This document shows positions 32,351 to 40,122 of a stretch of 48,016 nt of DNA, one piece after another. Source of the DNA: Lachnospiraceae bacterium (lineage in GTDB: Bacteria > Bacillota > Clostridia > Lachnospirales > Lachnospiraceae); the NCBI GenBank assembly GCA_017938145.1, contig JAGBCB010000001.1:1-48016 (forward strand), given 5' to 3'. Numbering within the stretch: the stretch's first letter is position 1; each line of letters opens with the position of its first letter. The position numbers and the translations under genes were made by a program. Under the pieces are notes generated by a model. It ran no database searches and was not told the DNA's origin. It saw nothing but the letters and a program-made list of their open reading frames with translations.

Positions 32351-32965
32351 ATGATTCAAAATATAATTTTTGATATCGGCAACGTACTTGCCAGTTTCCG
32401 TTGGAAGGACTTGTTTAAAGAGTTAGGTTTTACCGGTGATAAATTTGACCGTATCGCCGCGGCAACGGTTCAACATCCGACCATGTGGAACGAGTTTGAC
32501 CGCAGTCTTATGCCGGATGAGGAAATCATTGCAAAGTGCATCGAACGGGCACCGGAATATGAACAGGAAATCAGGCTTTTATTCAGCAAAACGGAGCTTT
32601 TAGTAGAGGAATATTCTTATTCCTATGACTGGATAAAGAGTCTGAAGGAGCAGGGATATAACGTGTACCTGCTTTCCAATTACGGCAAAACCTCCTTTGA
32701 AGCGGCCAGAGACCACGGACGCTTGAGTTTCCTGCCATTGGTGGACGGCGGTGTTATTTCCTATGAGGTAAAAATCGTTAAACCGGAACCGGGCATTTAT
32801 GAGGCCCTGCTTGCAAAGTACCGGTTGAAGGCAGAGGAAAGTGTATTTTTAGATGACCGGGCAGATAATATTACTGCGGCGGAGCAGCTGGGATTTCACG
32901 GAATTGTGGTGGAATCTTATAAGCAGGCGGCAGAAGCGCTGAATCAAATTTTAAATAACAAATAA
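32351..32965 (+). CDS. HAD family hydrolase (YihX-like)
   Basis: A 204-residue HAD-IA phosphatase. Motif I reads IIFDIGNVLASF, the D-x-G-N form typical of the YihX branch, which uses Asn in the second position. Motif II is LLSNYG, motif III the Lys in VKIVKPEPGIYEALL, motif IV FLDDRADNITAAEQLG. YihX of E. coli is an alpha-D-glucose-1-phosphate phosphatase; the substrate here is not established. It starts 14 bases after the kinase gene and may share its transcript. Confidence 0.9.
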   Translation: MIQNIIFDIGNVLASFRWKDLFKELGFTGDKFDRIAAATVQHPTMWNEFDRSLMPDEEIIAKCIERAPEYEQEIRLLFSKTELLVEEYSYSYDWIKSLKEQGYNVYLLSNYGKTSFEAARDHGRLSFLPLVDGGVISYEVKIVKPEPGIYEALLAKYRLKAEESVFLDDRADNITAAEQLGFHGIVVESYKQAAEALNQILNNK

Positions 32966-32971
32966 TTATGT

Positions 32972-32996
32972 AGGGGTGAGGAATCACCCCTTTTTC
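32972..32996 (+). terminator. Terminator of the two-component/HAD operon
   Basis: AGGGGTGA (32972-32979), GGAA loop region, TCACCCCT (32984-32991) and a T-run. The right arm includes the stop codon of the convergent amidohydrolase gene (32984-32986 on the minus strand), so the two convergent units share this hairpin. Confidence 0.88.
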
Positions 32997-34132
32997 TTTT
33001 CCCATACAATCTTCCCGTTAATCAGGGTTTTCACAACAGAAGAACGTACTTCCAGCGGGTTTCCGTCCCATAAGACAATATCTGCGTCTTTTCCAACGGC
33101 AAGGCTTCCCAAACGGTGGTCAACGCGGCTGATGCGGGCGGCATCCAAGGTGATGGCCCGGAGGGCATCATAGTCACTCAAGCCTTCTTTAGAAGCCAGG
33201 GCGGCACAAAGCGGCAGGTACTGCAGACGGCATACCGGATGGTCGGTGGTAAGGGCAACGGTTACACCGGCATGTTTTAATATGCCCGGTGTTTTAAAGT
33301 CGGATTCGCTGACTTCCTTTTTACTGCGGGCAGACATGGAAGGCCCCACAATGGCAGGGAAGCCGCTTTCTGCAATTTCTTCCGCAATCAAATGCCCTTC
33401 CGTACAGTGGTCTAAGGTTAAGTCCAGGTCAAATTCCTTTGCAATGCGGATGGCGGTTAAAATATCATCGGTGCGGTGGACGTGGGCTTTTAACGGGATT
33501 TTTTTCTCGAACAATTCCCGATAGGCTTCCATACGGAAATTCTTTTCCGTAGAATCCGGCGGTGTGTTGGCAAGATATTGTTTGGCGTTAAAAAGTTCCT
33601 CCCGGATAACACCGGCAATGCCCATGCGGGTAGAAGGAGTATTGCCGTTCATACCAAAGCAGGTCATAGGATTTTCACCAAAGGCAATTTTTATGGCAGC
33701 GGGAGCTAGTACAAGCATGTCATCGATGCAACGGCCGTGGGTTTTGATAAAGGCAAACTGGCCGCCTACCGGATTGGAACTTCCCGGTCCCACCATAACT
33801 CCTGTAATACCTGCAGCAAGGGCGTTGTGAAAAGCGCTGTCCATGGGATGGATGCAGTCAATGGCTCGAAGATGGGGGGTGGCGGGAGTGGTGTTTTCGT
33901 TGCATTCATCGCCGATGCCGGTTACTTTTTCTTCGGAAATTCCTATGTGGCTATGGGTGTCAATAAAGCCCGGAAATACAAGCAGACCGGTGGCATCTAA
34001 AACCTCTGTCTTTCCGTCTGCGGCAATGTTAGGCGAAATTTCTGTAATTTTTCCGTTTTTTATAAGCAGGTCTGCGTGAATAGGCCGGTCAGTTTCCATC
34101 GTATGGACCAGTCCGTTTTTAATTAAAAGCAT
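32984..34132 (-). CDS. Metal-dependent amidohydrolase
   Basis: A 382-residue amidohydrolase-superfamily enzyme. N-terminal beta-sandwich plus metal site FPGFIDTHSHIGI (the HxH pair), Lys/His positions in PLKAHVHRTDDI, LTLDHCTEGHL, and the catalytic Asp in VALTTDHPVCRL. The C-terminal part is VGKDADIVLWDGNPLEVRSS and VKTLINGKIVWE. The layout is like imidazolonepropionase- or dipeptidase-like amidohydrolases of unknown substrate. Start at 34132 with GATAAGGAGA 7-8 bases upstream; a longer in-frame start at 34168 lies inside the divergent-promoter palindrome and has no ribosome site. Confidence 0.9.
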   Translation of the reverse strand: MLLIKNGLVHTMETDRPIHADLLIKNGKITEISPNIAADGKTEVLDATGLLVFPGFIDTHSHIGISEEKVTGIGDECNENTTPATPHLRAIDCIHPMDSAFHNALAAGITGVMVGPGSSNPVGGQFAFIKTHGRCIDDMLVLAPAAIKIAFGENPMTCFGMNGNTPSTRMGIAGVIREELFNAKQYLANTPPDSTEKNFRMEAYRELFEKKIPLKAHVHRTDDILTAIRIAKEFDLDLTLDHCTEGHLIAEEIAESGFPAIVGPSMSARSKKEVSESDFKTPGILKHAGVTVALTTDHPVCRLQYLPLCAALASKEGLSDYDALRAITLDAARISRVDHRLGSLAVGKDADIVLWDGNPLEVRSSVVKTLINGKIVWEKKKG

Positions 34133-34166
34133 AGGCCTTGTCTCCTTATCAAAATAAATTTTTTCC

Positions 34167-34202
34167 AAGTATAGTTTCCCTCAAAGGAGACAAACTATAC
34201 TT
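34167..34202. promoter_or_regulatory. Perfect 11-bp inverted repeat between two divergent genes
   Basis: AAGTATAGTTT (34167-34177) and AAACTATACTT (34192-34202) are perfect reverse complements separated by 14 nt. Each arm reads TATACTT outward, a -10-like hexamer for the amidohydrolase (minus) and for the Asn-rich peptide (plus). No good -35 box is seen on either strand, so use of a regulator or an alternative sigma factor is possible. Confidence 0.65.
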
Positions 34203-34225
34203 GTGTCGATAAGGAGGTGAATTTC

Positions 34226-34348
34226 ATGAACAATAATCAGAATAACAACCAGAACAACAATAACAAGAACAATAACCAGAATAACAACCAGAATAAGAAT
34301 AACAAGAACAACAATCAGAAGAATAACAATAACAACCAGAACAGATAA
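34226..34348 (+). CDS. 40-residue Asn/Gln/Lys-rich peptide
   Basis: The ATG at 34226 is preceded by AAGGAGGTGA, one of the strongest ribosome sites in the window, at an ideal 5-nt distance. The product is M plus 39 residues of only Asn, Gln, Lys and one terminal Arg (MNNNQNNNQNNNNKNNNQNN and so on), with no hydrophobic residue. Asn is coded by a mix of AAC and AAT, so the run is not one simple triplet expansion. A terminator-like hairpin follows (34367-34402). It sits just upstream of the spoIIIA operon. The function is unknown; an intrinsically disordered or spore-associated peptide is possible. Confidence 0.7.
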   Translation: MNNNQNNNQNNNNKNNNQNNNQNKNNKNNNQKNNNNNQNR

Positions 34349-34366
34349 GCTGGGAGCTATAGAGAA

Positions 34367-34402
34367 AAAGGGCAGTCTGCTTTTTGCGGCCTGTCTTTTT
34401 TT
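34367..34402 (+). terminator. Terminator after the Asn-rich peptide gene
   Basis: AAAGGGCAG (34367-34375) pairs with CTGTCTTTT (34391-34399, with G-T pairs), loop of 15 nt, followed by a run of T. It separates the peptide gene from spoIIIAA. Confidence 0.6.
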
Positions 34403-34428
34403 GTGTGACAAAGAATATATTTTTTCAG

Positions 34429-34457
34429 TCATGTTTGTTGCTGCAACGGCATAAGAT
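34429..34457 (+). promoter_or_regulatory. Putative sigma-E promoter of the spoIIIA operon
   Basis: TCATGTT (34429-34435) matches the sigma-E -35 consensus KMATATT in 6 of 7 positions. After 14 nt, CATAAGAT (34450-34457) matches the -10 consensus CATACAMT in 6 of 8. The spacing is canonical and the position (39 bases before spoIIIAA) fits. In Bacillus the spoIIIA operon is sigma-E dependent; here the call is from sequence match. Confidence 0.65.
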
Positions 34458-34495
34458 AGGACAAGAACGAACAAGCAGAGGTAAAGGAGGTACTT

Positions 34496-35473
34496 ATGTC
34501 ATCGGAGCTGTTGAAAATATTTCCTGTGGGAATCCGGGAACGGTTTGGAAAAACAGATATTATTTCAGAAGATTTTACGGAGCTTAGATTTCGCTGTAAC
34601 GGTCCGGTCATGCTGCTTCGGGGCAGGGAAGAAAGATTTTTACATAAAAACGGTGGTATTTGCTGTGAGAAAGAACAAGCTTACATTATATCGGTAAACG
34701 AAATCCGGGAGATGATGGAGTATATCAGTAATTTTTCGGTATATGCCTTTGAAGAAGAACTTAGGCAGGGCTTTCTTACGATTCCCGGCGGCCACAGAGT
34801 GGGAATCTGCGGCAAAGCGGTTTTAACGGATGGGAAAATCAAAACCATCCGGAATATTTCTTTCTTAAACATCCGCCTGGCAAGGCAGGTGCAGGGCTGC
34901 GGCGAGAATTTACTTCCCTATTTATTCCGGGGAGACAGGCTGTACCATACCTTGATTGTTTCGCCGCCGGGATGCGGGAAAACCACATTACTTCGGGATG
35001 TTATCCGCCTGGTATCCGATGGGGGAACCTGGCCTGACCGGCAGGGAATGGTAAAGACGATCCGGGGTAGGAAGGTGAGTGTGGTGGATGAACGTTCCGA
35101 GCTCGCTGCCTGCTATAACGGAGTTCCGCAAAATTATCTGGGCAGCCGTACAGACGTTTTGGACGGGTGTTCGAAAGAAAAGGGAATGGAACTGATGCTT
35201 CGGTCCATGTCACCGGAGGTGATTGCGGTGGATGAACTGGGCGGAGAGCGGGAAATGGAACTGATAGAAAAATCTATTTACTGTGGTTGCTCCATTTTGG
35301 CCACGGTTCATGGCGAGGGTCGGGAAGCCTGGTTTTTGGATGCAGGGGAAGAATGCCGGAAAAAGCTTCTGACCGGCATGTTTGAACGATATGTTTTTTT
35401 AAAACCGGGAAAACCGGGCTGTGTGGAAGCAGTGTGTGACAACACGGGAAGAGAGGTGTCTGCGGAATGGTGA
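34496..35473 (+). CDS. spoIIIAA: Stage III sporulation protein AA, secretion-type ATPase
   Basis: A 325-residue ATPase of the type II/IV secretion family. Walker A reads SPPGCGKTTLLRDVIRL (near 157-172), Walker B includes VIAVDELGGEREME, and the N-terminal part carries LRFRCNGPVMLL and TIPGGHRVGICGKAV. It powers the SpoIIIA-SpoIIQ feeding channel between mother cell and forespore. Ribosome site AAAGGAGG. It overlaps spoIIIAB by 7 bases. Confidence 0.96.
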   Translation: MSSELLKIFPVGIRERFGKTDIISEDFTELRFRCNGPVMLLRGREERFLHKNGGICCEKEQAYIISVNEIREMMEYISNFSVYAFEEELRQGFLTIPGGHRVGICGKAVLTDGKIKTIRNISFLNIRLARQVQGCGENLLPYLFRGDRLYHTLIVSPPGCGKTTLLRDVIRLVSDGGTWPDRQGMVKTIRGRKVSVVDERSELAACYNGVPQNYLGSRTDVLDGCSKEKGMELMLRSMSPEVIAVDELGGEREMELIEKSIYCGCSILATVHGEGREAWFLDAGEECRKKLLTGMFERYVFLKPGKPGCVEAVCDNTGREVSAEW

Positions 35474-35985
35474 AACTGATAGGAGCAATTCTGGTGCTTA
35501 TCTCTGCCTACGCTATAGGAAGCCTGCTGGCACTGCAGGTGAAGGAACAGGAAAAATGGCTGAAGGATATCAAAACCGCACTGTTTCTTTTACAGGGAGA
35601 GTTGGAGTACCGGCAGGTTCCGTTGCCGGATGCTCTTACGGTAATCGGAAACCGGCACGGTGGACGTTTGGCTCCTTTTTTTCAAAAGCTTTCTGAGGAA
35701 TTATCAAAAAAAGAAGGATTCTCTTTACAGGAGCTTTGGAAAAAAACAGCCGGGTTTGCATTGAAGGATTGTCCTTTGAGTGCAGAGCAAAAGGAAGAAT
35801 TTGGAGACCTGGGAATTTATTTTACGGAATCGGACAAAGAAACCAGACGCAATTCCCTGGAATTTTATTTGAACCGCCTGGAGGAGGATATTGTGAAGCT
35901 ACGGGATACGGGAGCGGACAAGGCGTACCTGTGCAGAACCCTGGGGATGCTTGGCGGCATATTTTTGTTGATATTGGTACTGTAA
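35467..35985 (+). CDS. spoIIIAB: Stage III sporulation protein AB
   Basis: A 172-residue protein with an N-terminal transmembrane helix (VKLIGAILVLISAYAIGSLL), a long helical cytoplasmic domain related to the GspF/PilC type (LFLLQGELEYRQVPLPDAL, FGDLGIYFTESDKETRRN), and a C-terminal transmembrane helix (LGMLGGIFLLILVL). Family length about 170. Overlaps spoIIIAA by 7 bases. Confidence 0.94.
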   Translation: MVKLIGAILVLISAYAIGSLLALQVKEQEKWLKDIKTALFLLQGELEYRQVPLPDALTVIGNRHGGRLAPFFQKLSEELSKKEGFSLQELWKKTAGFALKDCPLSAEQKEEFGDLGIYFTESDKETRRNSLEFYLNRLEEDIVKLRDTGADKAYLCRTLGMLGGIFLLILVL

Positions 35986-35998
35986 GGGAGGAAGAAAA

Positions 35999-36193
35999 AT
36001 GACCATACAGATGATTTTTAAAATTGCGGCGGTGGGCATTCTGGTATCTGTGCTGAATCAGGTACTAAAACATTCCGGCAGGGAAGACCAGGCGTATTTA
36101 ACAAGCCTTGCGGGGTTGATTTTGGTATTGTTTTGGATTGTTCCTTATGTGGCGGAGCTTTTTTCCACGATTCAGGAGCTGTTTGGACTGTAA
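35999..36193 (+). CDS. spoIIIAC: Stage III sporulation protein AC
   Basis: A 64-residue protein with two transmembrane helices (IFKIAAVGILVSVLNQVL and AGLILVLFWIVPYVAELF) and a short polar loop (KHSGREDQAY), exactly the SpoIIIAC pattern. It follows spoIIIAB by 13 bases with GGGAGGAAG as ribosome site. Confidence 0.95.
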   Translation: MTIQMIFKIAAVGILVSVLNQVLKHSGREDQAYLTSLAGLILVLFWIVPYVAELFSTIQELFGL

Positions 36194-36214
36194 ACGTAAG
36201 ATGGGAGGAAGAAT

Positions 36215-36592
36215 ATGCTGAAAACTGCGTTACTTGGAATATTGACCATCATAATTGCCATGGCTATGAGGCAGGGGAAGGCGGAATATGCCACCTTTGT
36301 GTCGTTAACCGGAAGTATTCTGATTGCCTGGATTGCGGTGCGGCTTCTGGATGGAATAACCGGAAGCCTGGAGAGGCTGGAAAAACTACTTCATCTGGAT
36401 ATGGAGTATGTGGCGCTGCTCCTGAAAATGATAGGCGTTACGTATCTTTCGGAGTTTGCCTCCTCTCTTTGCCGGGATGCCGGATATTCGGCGGTGGCAG
36501 GGCAGATTGAACTTGTGGGTAAACTTACGATTCTGACCATCGGAATGCCGATTGTACTTGCGCTGTTTGAACTGATGGTGGACATGGTATGA
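36215..36592 (+). CDS. spoIIIAD: Stage III sporulation protein AD
   Basis: A 125-residue polytopic membrane protein (AMRQGKAEYATFVSLTGSIL, LLKMIGVTYLSEFASSLCRD, GQIELVGKLTILTIGMPIVL) with SpoIIIAD length and signature. Paralogous to SpoIIIAC in its first half. Overlaps spoIIIAE by 4 bases (ATGA). Confidence 0.95.
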   Translation: MLKTALLGILTIIIAMAMRQGKAEYATFVSLTGSILIAWIAVRLLDGITGSLERLEKLLHLDMEYVALLLKMIGVTYLSEFASSLCRDAGYSAVAGQIELVGKLTILTIGMPIVLALFELMVDMV

Positions 36593-37629
36593 CACAGGAG
36601 CTGCAGATTGATTATACGGAGCTTCAAAAAACAGTGGAACGTCTTTTGCCGGATAATTTTCCTGTTTCCTTTGAGGAGCTGGTGGGAAAGCTGATGCACG
36701 GGGAGACAGAAAGCCTCGGGGACGTTTTGAAAGAGGTAGCACAGTGGCTGATGTCATCGGTTTCTTTTCCGGTGGAACATGGAGTCAGGCTGCTGTTTCT
36801 TGTTTTGTTTTCTGCATTGTTTTCCAACTTGTCCAAGGCGTTTTCCAGGGACGGCACATCCCAAATGGGGCATTTATGTGTGTATTTACTGATGGCACTA
36901 CATACGGCATCCGGTTTTTTTGCGTCCTTGAAGATAACAACGGAAGGAATGGAAAACCTATGCGGCTTTGTGGGAGTACTTCTTCCGATGTACTGCATCA
37001 GTATTGCGGTGGTAACCGGATCGGTAACAGCGGCAGGGTATTATCAGGGAACCGCATTTTTGCTTGGTTTCTTTGAGTATCTGACAAGATTTTGTCTGAT
37101 ACCGTTGGCCCAGGCCTATTTGATGCTTTCCTTTGCCTCCTGTATGCAGAGGAGACCTATTTTCAGAAGGCTTCTGGAACTGATTGTCAGTTTGTTTTCC
37201 TGGATACGAAAGACCTTGCTTGGAATTGTAGTGGCCTTTGGGGCAGTACAGGGAATTTTGGCGCCGGCCGTGGATGGATTGAAACGGACGGCAGTCATAC
37301 AGTCTGCTTCGGTGATTCCCGGGCTGGGAAATTTAATCGGAGGTGCCTGGGAAACGGTGTTGGGAGCGGGAGTAGTGCTTAAAAACTCTATCGGTATTGT
37401 GGGAATCGTATTTTTGATACTGGTGGTATCGGTTCCGCTTTTAAAACTGGCGCTGCATTATTTGGTGTACCGGGTGCTGGCGGCAATTACGGAGCCGGTA
37501 ACAAAAGAAATGACGGAGCAGTTTCTTCATCATGTGGGAATTGCCCAAAAGCTTTTGTTGGAGGTTCTGGCACTTGGTGTCATGATATTTCTTTTGTTAT
37601 TGGTAGTCATGACAAAAATAACAGCATAG
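36589..37629 (+). CDS. spoIIIAE: Stage III sporulation protein AE
   Basis: A 346-residue protein: a helical N-terminal region of about 60 residues, then about seven to eight transmembrane helices (for example VRLLFLVLFSALFSNLSKAF, FVGVLLPMYCISIAVVTGS, SIGIVGIVFLILVVSVPLL). It belongs to the permease-like component of the channel. The Bacillus protein has a signal sequence; here the N-terminus starts directly with a polar helix, so the ORF may be slightly different in topology. Confidence 0.93.
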   Translation: MTQELQIDYTELQKTVERLLPDNFPVSFEELVGKLMHGETESLGDVLKEVAQWLMSSVSFPVEHGVRLLFLVLFSALFSNLSKAFSRDGTSQMGHLCVYLLMALHTASGFFASLKITTEGMENLCGFVGVLLPMYCISIAVVTGSVTAAGYYQGTAFLLGFFEYLTRFCLIPLAQAYLMLSFASCMQRRPIFRRLLELIVSLFSWIRKTLLGIVVAFGAVQGILAPAVDGLKRTAVIQSASVIPGLGNLIGGAWETVLGAGVVLKNSIGIVGIVFLILVVSVPLLKLALHYLVYRVLAAITEPVTKEMTEQFLHHVGIAQKLLLEVLALGVMIFLLLLVVMTKITA

Positions 37630-37643
37630 CAGAGAGGGTTAGC

Positions 37644-38213
37644 ATGCAGTGGATACGTGATATTGCTTTGTTTTTGGTGTTTTCCGGCATTCTTTTGGAA
37701 ATGATTTCGGATACAAGATACTACAAATTCGCCAAATGGGTAGCGGGAATGATATTGCTTTTGCAGTTTCTGAAACCCTTGGCAGAGACAGAAAATTTTG
37801 GGAACCGGTTGTTTTCCGGCCTGCTGTCCTTTAATTATGCACTGGGTACTGACCGGGTACTGGAGGAAATCTATGAAACCGATGAGCAGACGGAAAATTC
37901 TGTATTGTCTGAGTATAAGAAAAAGGTGGAAGAACAAGTGGACCATATATTGAAAAACAACGGTCTGCGGCTTTCCGGAACAAAAATCAGTGTAGCAGAG
38001 GATGGCAGCCTACAGGAGCTTTTCGTGCTGGCGGTTTATGAGGACCAAAAGGAAGAACGGGAGATTTTGGTCCCTACGGTGTCGCCAATCCGTTTACAGG
38101 AGCCTCCAAAACAGGATGCGGTTTCTCCTATGGAATTATATATCAGAGAATTGCTGGCTTCGGTTTACGGAATGGATGAAAGTAAGGTAGAAGTAATGAT
38201 ACAGGAGGTTTAA
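37644..38213 (+). CDS. spoIIIAF: Stage III sporulation protein AF
   Basis: A 189-residue protein with two N-terminal transmembrane helices (WIRDIALFLVFSGILLEMI and KWVAGMILLLQFLKPLA) and a C-terminal soluble domain of alpha/beta character (ISVAEDGSLQELFVLAVYED) facing the intermembrane space. Starts after AGAGAGGG. Confidence 0.92.
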   Translation: MQWIRDIALFLVFSGILLEMISDTRYYKFAKWVAGMILLLQFLKPLAETENFGNRLFSGLLSFNYALGTDRVLEEIYETDEQTENSVLSEYKKKVEEQVDHILKNNGLRLSGTKISVAEDGSLQELFVLAVYEDQKEEREILVPTVSPIRLQEPPKQDAVSPMELYIRELLASVYGMDESKVEVMIQEV

Positions 38214-38218
38214 GTACC

Positions 38219-38815
38219 ATGAATCTTCAGGAGTGGATGGCAAAGGGGAAAGAAAAACTGCTTTCCTTCGGGATTAAGCAGTGGGGAATGATTTTATTAG
38301 CAGGAATATGCTGTCTGGTCATTGTGTTTCCTATGGGAAAGGAAGAGAAAGAAGAAAGAGAAGAAAATGAAAACCGGAACGTGGCAAAACAACAGGAAAT
38401 ATTATTTGTGCAAGAGGATGCGGACTATATAAAGCAGCAGGAAAAACGGTTGGAGGAACTGTTGTCCGGGGTAAAGAATGTAGGAAAGGTTAAGGTAATG
38501 ATAACCGCAAACCGTACCGTACAGAAAAATGTCCTGCAGGACGGCAGTCGGGAACAGGAACAGCTGACGGAGACGGACAGTGCCGGAGGCAGCAGAACTT
38601 CCGTCAGCGAAAAATACGAAGGAACGACGGTTTTTTATGACATAGAAGGAGACAGTGTCCCATATATATTAAGTGAGACCTATCCGGAAATAACGGGTGT
38701 GGTGGTGATTGCTGAGGGCAGTGGAACCGGGACTGTAGATTTGGATATTCTGAATGCGGTACAGGTACTATTTGATGTCCCGGCGCATAAAATAAAAATA
38801 ATGAAAATGAAATGA
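38219..38815 (+). CDS. spoIIIAG: Stage III sporulation protein AG
   Basis: A 198-residue protein: short cytoplasmic N-terminus, one transmembrane helix (WGMILLAGICCLVIVFPMG), a charged linker, then a ring-building-motif domain (LEELLSGVKNVGKVKVMITA and TYPEITGVVVIAEGSGTGTV). SpoIIIAG oligomerises into a large ring in the intermembrane space. Overlap-free, 5 bases after spoIIIAF. Confidence 0.93.
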   Translation: MNLQEWMAKGKEKLLSFGIKQWGMILLAGICCLVIVFPMGKEEKEEREENENRNVAKQQEILFVQEDADYIKQQEKRLEELLSGVKNVGKVKVMITANRTVQKNVLQDGSREQEQLTETDSAGGSRTSVSEKYEGTTVFYDIEGDSVPYILSETYPEITGVVVIAEGSGTGTVDLDILNAVQVLFDVPAHKIKIMKMK

Positions 38816-38844
38816 TTTGCCGGCAAGGCAGAAATGGAGGAACG

Positions 38845-39531
38845 ATGAAAAAGATTTTCAAAAAAAACCAGGTGATTATTACAGCACTGGCACTCATGCT
38901 TTGTGCAGCAGGGTATCTGCAGTTTTCCGATGCGGGAAACGAAGGTGACGAAGCAGGTGACAACAGCGGTTATGAGTACAATGTGTCGGACAACAACGGG
39001 ACAGGTGAAGATGCAAAGGATGACGGCGTAACCATCAATGTAGGAAACATGGATACCAATCCGGTAGCAGAGGTTTCCGGAGAAGGTAACGAAACTGCTG
39101 ATGCACAGGACAGCACAACCGTTGACGATGACCATCAGGTAGGAGAAGCGGTTATGGTAAGTACTACATTACAGGGCAATTTTACCACCAATGCAAGACT
39201 TGTCAGAGAGCAGCGCCGTGCTCAGAGCAAGGAATCTTTAATGGCGATTATTGACAGTACCACATTAAGCGAAGAACAGAAGCAGAGTGCAGTAGAGACG
39301 TTGGTAAATCTCACCACGATTGCGGAAAAGGAAAATGCTGCGGAGCTTTTACTGGAAGCAAAGGGTTTTGCGGATCCGATTGTTAACATTTCTGAAAACG
39401 AAGTGGATGTGGTAATCAATGCGACCAGTGTTACCGACCAGCAGATTGCCCAGATTGAGGATATCGTAACAAGAAAAACCGGCTATGAAGTAGAGGATAT
39501 TACCATTACGGCAGCCATTCAGGAAGATTGA
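38845..39531 (+). CDS. spoIIIAH: Stage III sporulation protein AH
   Basis: A 228-residue protein starting at ATG 38845 behind ATGGAGG; an upstream in-frame ATG has no site. One transmembrane helix (QVIITALALMLCAAGYLQF), an acidic, Asn/Asp/Gly-rich linker (about 30-95), then the YscJ/FliF-like ring-building domain (LLEAKGFADPIVNISENEVD and VTDQQIAQIEDIVTRKTGYE). It binds forespore SpoIIQ. The linker is longer and more acidic than in Bacillus. Confidence 0.94.
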   Translation: MKKIFKKNQVIITALALMLCAAGYLQFSDAGNEGDEAGDNSGYEYNVSDNNGTGEDAKDDGVTINVGNMDTNPVAEVSGEGNETADAQDSTTVDDDHQVGEAVMVSTTLQGNFTTNARLVREQRRAQSKESLMAIIDSTTLSEEQKQSAVETLVNLTTIAEKENAAELLLEAKGFADPIVNISENEVDVVINATSVTDQQIAQIEDIVTRKTGYEVEDITITAAIQED

Positions 39532-39555
39532 TTACATAAAAAAGCAAGAAAGCCT

Positions 39556-39583
39556 TTGCAAAATGCGGATAGTTTGGTATAAT
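39556..39583 (+). promoter_or_regulatory. Sigma-A promoter of the Asp23 gene
   Basis: TTGCAA (39556-39561), 16-nt spacer, TATAAT (39578-39583). The leader is about 65 nt. Confidence 0.75.
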
Positions 39584-39656
39584 ATACTGGAAGAAGAATG
39601 AAAATTACCACGTTTCCCTAATGTTCAGGGCAGCGGGATGATTAGGAGGATACATT

Positions 39657-40058
39657 ATGTCTATGGAAACAGAAAACGTAAACGTAAACGAAGAAGTACA
39701 GGAAGAAGTAAAAGAATTTACTTCCGAGGTTAAAATTGCAGGAGATGTTATTGCAACCATCGCAGGTCTTGCAGCAACCGAAATCGAAGGAATTGCTTCC
39801 ATGCAGGGCAATTTAACAAACGAGCTGGTTGGTAAGCTCGGTATGAAGAATTTAACCAAGGGCGTTACGATCGAATTTGATGAAGAGGGTGCTTCCGTTC
39901 ATGTAGCATTATCCGTAATCATGAAGTACGGTTACAGCATTCCAAAGGTTTGCAAGGCAGTTCAGGACCGTGTAAAGAGTGCCATCGAAAATATGGCAGG
40001 ATTAAAGGTGCTTGACGTAAACATCAACATCGTAGGTGTAGAAACAGAAACAAAGTAA
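39657..40058 (+). CDS. Asp23/Gls24 family envelope stress protein
   Basis: The 133-residue protein has the Asp23 domain: VKIAGDVIATIAGLAATEIEGIASM, NLTKGVTIEFDEEGASVHVA and KYGYSIPKVCKAVQDRVK. An acidic, repetitive N-terminus (ENVNVNEEVQEEVKEF) precedes it. It is located between spoIIIAH and nusB, the usual clostridial place for the YqhY-type member. Such proteins affect envelope homeostasis and lipid synthesis; the exact job is unresolved. Confidence 0.93.
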   Translation: MSMETENVNVNEEVQEEVKEFTSEVKIAGDVIATIAGLAATEIEGIASMQGNLTNELVGKLGMKNLTKGVTIEFDEEGASVHVALSVIMKYGYSIPKVCKAVQDRVKSAIENMAGLKVLDVNINIVGVETETK

Positions 40059-40068
40059 AACTGACATA

Positions 40069-40092
40069 GCTCGGAGCCGCAGGGTTCCGGGC
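40069..40092 (+). terminator. GC-rich hairpin between the Asp23 gene and nusB
   Basis: GCTCGGAGCC (40069-40078) pairs with GGGTTCCGGGC (40082-40092) around a 3-nt loop, then TTGTTCT. With only a weak T-run it may be a partial terminator that sets the ratio of Asp23 to downstream transcripts. Confidence 0.6.
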
Positions 40093-40122
40093 TTGTTCTG
40101 CATAAAATACAAGGAGTATACT

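Noticed and set aside
34181-34474. Minus-strand open frame with a long Val/Ile/Leu-rich run opposite the Asn-rich peptide gene
   Set aside because: The run is the forced complement of AAC/AAT codons (GTT/ATT); there is no ribosome site or good start, while the + strand frame has an ideal one.
36133-36510. Overlapping + strand frame across spoIIIAC/AD
   Set aside because: Out of frame with both genes, Cys/Gly-rich without family features; the SpoIIIAC and AD frames explain the region.
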